DNA of 33,622 bases from assembly GCA_016931695.1 (NCBI GenBank), contig JAFGEI010000082.1:1-33622 (forward strand), in the 5' to 3' direction. Shown one piece after another: positions 31,844 to 33,622 of the stretch; position 1 is the stretch's first letter, and every line of letters starts with the position of its first letter. A model generated the notes under the pieces. The model was not told where the DNA came from, ran no database searches, and worked only from the letters and a program-made list of their open reading frames with translations. The position numbers were made by a program, and so were the translations under genes. This DNA is from Anaerolineae bacterium. Lineage in GTDB: Bacteria > Chloroflexota > Anaerolineae > B4-G1 > DUEL01.

Positions 31844-33394
31844 ATGAAAAAATACCAGCAACTGACCCATTTGATCGAAATTCTGCCCGCTGTCCTGATC
31901 CATGCTGGGGGAAATGTCGAGATCGGGGGCATCGCCGCCGATTCGCGCCGGGTTCGCCCAGGCGACCTCTTTGTCGCCATTTCCGGCCTCAGCGTCGACG
32001 GTCACGCCTTTATCGCCCCGGCGTTGGCGGAAGGGGCGGTGGCCGTGGTCGGCGAGCGAGCGCCGGAGGAGCTGCCGGGCCTGCCGTGGGGCAGTTTTGC
32101 CTACGTCCGCGTCCCCGACGCCCGCGAGGCCTGGGGCTGGCTCTGCGCGGCATGGGAAGGCTTTCCTTCTCGCCAGATGACCGTGATCGGGGTCACCGGC
32201 ACCGACGGCAAGACGACGACGTCGATCCTGATCCACGCCGTTTTGCAAGCGGCGGGCTTGAGCGCCGGGCTGATGACCACCGTCAACGCCCGCATCGGCG
32301 CGGACGAGATCGACACCGGGCTGCACACCACGACCCCCGATCCGCCCGACGTGCAGCGCTACCTGGCCCGCATGGCCGCGGTCGGCGCCACCCACGCGGT
32401 GTTGGAGGTCACTTCGCACGGCCTGGCCCAGGGGCGGGTGGCGGGCTGTGATTTCGACCTCGCGGTGGTCACCAACGTCACCCACGAACACCTCGACTTT
32501 CACGGCTCGCTGGAGGCCTATCGCCAGGCCAAGACCCGGCTGTTCCAGGGGCTGTCGGCTTCCTTCCGCAAACCGGGCGTGCCCAAGGTCGCCGTGTTGA
32601 ACCGCGACGACAGCTCTTTCGCTTACCTGCATCCCATCCCGTGCGACCTCCAGGTCGTTTACGCCCGCTCCCAGCCGGCCGACGTCACCGCGAGCGAAGT
32701 CGTGTACGCCCCGGACGCGACCCGTTTTACCTTGCACTTGCCGCAGGAGGCGCTGCCGGTGACGACGCGGTTGGTGGGCAGCTATAACGTCGGCAACGTC
32801 CTGGCGGCGGCGGCAGTGGGAGTGGCGCTGCACCTGCCGGCGCAGGCCATCGCCGCCGGCGTCGCCGCTGTGCCCGGCGTGCCCGGCCGGATGGAGCGGA
32901 TCGAGGGTGGGCAAGATTTCCTGGCGCTGGTTGATTTTGCCCACACCCCGAACGCCCTGGTGCAGGCGCTGCGTGCGGCGCGGGAGATGACGGCGGGACG
33001 GGTGATCGTCGTCTTTGGCTGCGCCGGCCTGCGGGACCGGGAGAAGCGGGCGATGATGGGCCGCAGCGCCGGCGAGCTGGCCGACGTCGTCGTCCTCACT
33101 GCCGAGGACCCGCGCAGCGAGGATTTGGACCAGATCATGGCCGCCAGCGCCGCCGCCGCGCGCGAGGCAGGCAAGCGGGATGGCGTGGACCTCTTCCGCG
33201 TGCACGACCGGGGAGAGGCGATCCGCCACGCCTGCCAGCTGGCGCGGCCCGGCGACCTGGTCATGGCCTGCGGCAAGGGGCACGAGCAGTCGATGTGTTT
33301 TGGCACCACCGAGTATCCCTGGGACGACCGGGAGGCGATGCGGCGGGCGCTGCGGGGCGAAACGCTGGACACGCTGCCGACGGCTGGAACGTAG
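31844..33394 (+). CDS. murE: UDP-MurNAc-tripeptide synthetase (MurE ligase, EDPR type)
   Basis: Adds the third, diamino acid residue to UDP-MurNAc-L-Ala-D-Glu in the cytosol, using ATP. Seen: N-terminal domain with IAADSRRVRPGDLFVAI, P-loop GVTGTDGKTTT (Lys123), TTTPDPPDVQRYL, EVTSHGLAQGR, THEHLDFHGSLEAYRQAK with the carbamylated-Lys region, GRMERIEGG, and a C-terminal domain ending in CGKGHE. The substrate motif, DNPR for meso-diaminopimelate enzymes, is EDPR (421-424). Lysine or ornithine is therefore possible; some Chloroflexota have ornithine peptidoglycan. The ATG at 31844 has no clear Shine-Dalgarno site; TTG at 31835 is an alternative. 516 residues. Confidence 0.93.
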   Translation: MKKYQQLTHLIEILPAVLIHAGGNVEIGGIAADSRRVRPGDLFVAISGLSVDGHAFIAPALAEGAVAVVGERAPEELPGLPWGSFAYVRVPDAREAWGWLCAAWEGFPSRQMTVIGVTGTDGKTTTSILIHAVLQAAGLSAGLMTTVNARIGADEIDTGLHTTTPDPPDVQRYLARMAAVGATHAVLEVTSHGLAQGRVAGCDFDLAVVTNVTHEHLDFHGSLEAYRQAKTRLFQGLSASFRKPGVPKVAVLNRDDSSFAYLHPIPCDLQVVYARSQPADVTASEVVYAPDATRFTLHLPQEALPVTTRLVGSYNVGNVLAAAAVGVALHLPAQAIAAGVAAVPGVPGRMERIEGGQDFLALVDFAHTPNALVQALRAAREMTAGRVIVVFGCAGLRDREKRAMMGRSAGELADVVVLTAEDPRSEDLDQIMAASAAAAREAGKRDGVDLFRVHDRGEAIRHACQLARPGDLVMACGKGHEQSMCFGTTEYPWDDREAMRRALRGETLDTLPTAGT

Positions 33395-33484
33395 CAAGAA
33401 TTGGCCGCTCAGTAGATTGCAGGCGGTCTCGGTAGATCCAAAATCTGGCCGCAGAGACACATCTGGTTGTCGAAATTGCATAGA

Positions 33485-33622
33485 TGTCATTCTGAGTAGC
33501 CTGCCCCGGGCGTAGCCGAGGGGAGCGTAGCGAACGAAGAATCCCGTTCTGGAGAAGCGAAATCTCGTTCTGCAAGGAACGAGACCCTTCGCTCCGCCCT
33601 CTGGGCGTCGCTCAGGGTGACA
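33485..33622. repeat. Dispersed inverted-repeat element at the right edge
   Basis: TGTCATTCTGAG (33485-33496) and CTCAGGGTGACA (33611-33622) are imperfect terminal inverted repeats (10 of 12). Between them lie shorter palindromic pieces with GAACGA/TCGTTC units. No gene is seen in 33395-33622. The element may continue past the window. Confidence 0.6.

Overview
The window looks like a piece of a GC-rich Chloroflexota chromosome, most likely Anaerolineae or a related class. This is inferred from gene content and style: cyclase-ATPase signalling proteins, Pro/Thr-rich wall proteins, a complex I cluster with two NuoM genes, frequent GTG/TTG starts behind strong GGAGG sites, and many dispersed palindromic repeats. 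No database search was possible. All identifications come from reading motifs by eye.

Left part (1-3209). A class III cyclase-ATPase gene runs leftward off the edge. Divergent from it is a two-gene unit: a peroxidase-related AhpD-like gene with an in-frame TGA exactly at the second Cys of its CxxC motif, followed at once by a bacterial SECIS-like hairpin (a probable selenoprotein), then ribulose-phosphate 3-epimerase. A tRNA-Ser(CGA) and its hairpin terminator follow.

Cell-wall and signalling operon (3208-12145). Tightly packed rightward genes encode an N-acetylmuramoyl-L-alanine amidase, a glycosidase-like/M23 peptidase protein with two copies of a C-terminal repeat, an L,D-transpeptidase on a Pro/Thr stalk, and a large protein resembling soluble adenylyl cyclase. 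An NAD-dependent epimerase gene converges on the last of these and overlaps it by 62 bp. A repeat-filled intergenic region of about 590 bp follows (12146-12738).

Middle part (12635-20182). A membrane histidine kinase with an ECF-S-like N-terminus is translationally coupled to a SAM hydroxide adenosyltransferase. Then come MurA with Asp in place of the fosfomycin-target Cys, a predicted integral membrane protein behind a near-consensus promoter that leaves almost no leader, and an alpha-glucan phosphorylase.

Energy cluster (20174-31779). This holds nuoA, a strong hairpin, then nuoH-J-K-L-M-M-N, which is the membrane arm of complex I without B, C, D, E, F, G or I. NuoL has a long lateral helix, and there are two NuoM proteins, of which the second lacks the TM7 lysine. 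An F0-only ATP synthase cluster follows: atpZ-like, atpB, atpE, and a b/delta-C-terminal fusion. The F1 genes are not here. MurE, with an EDPR motif instead of DNPR, and a dispersed inverted-repeat element close the window.

The main candidates for something unusual are the selenoprotein, the four-pump complex I layout with its lysine-less NuoM, the truncated delta fusion, and the unnamed tandem domain in the M23 protein.
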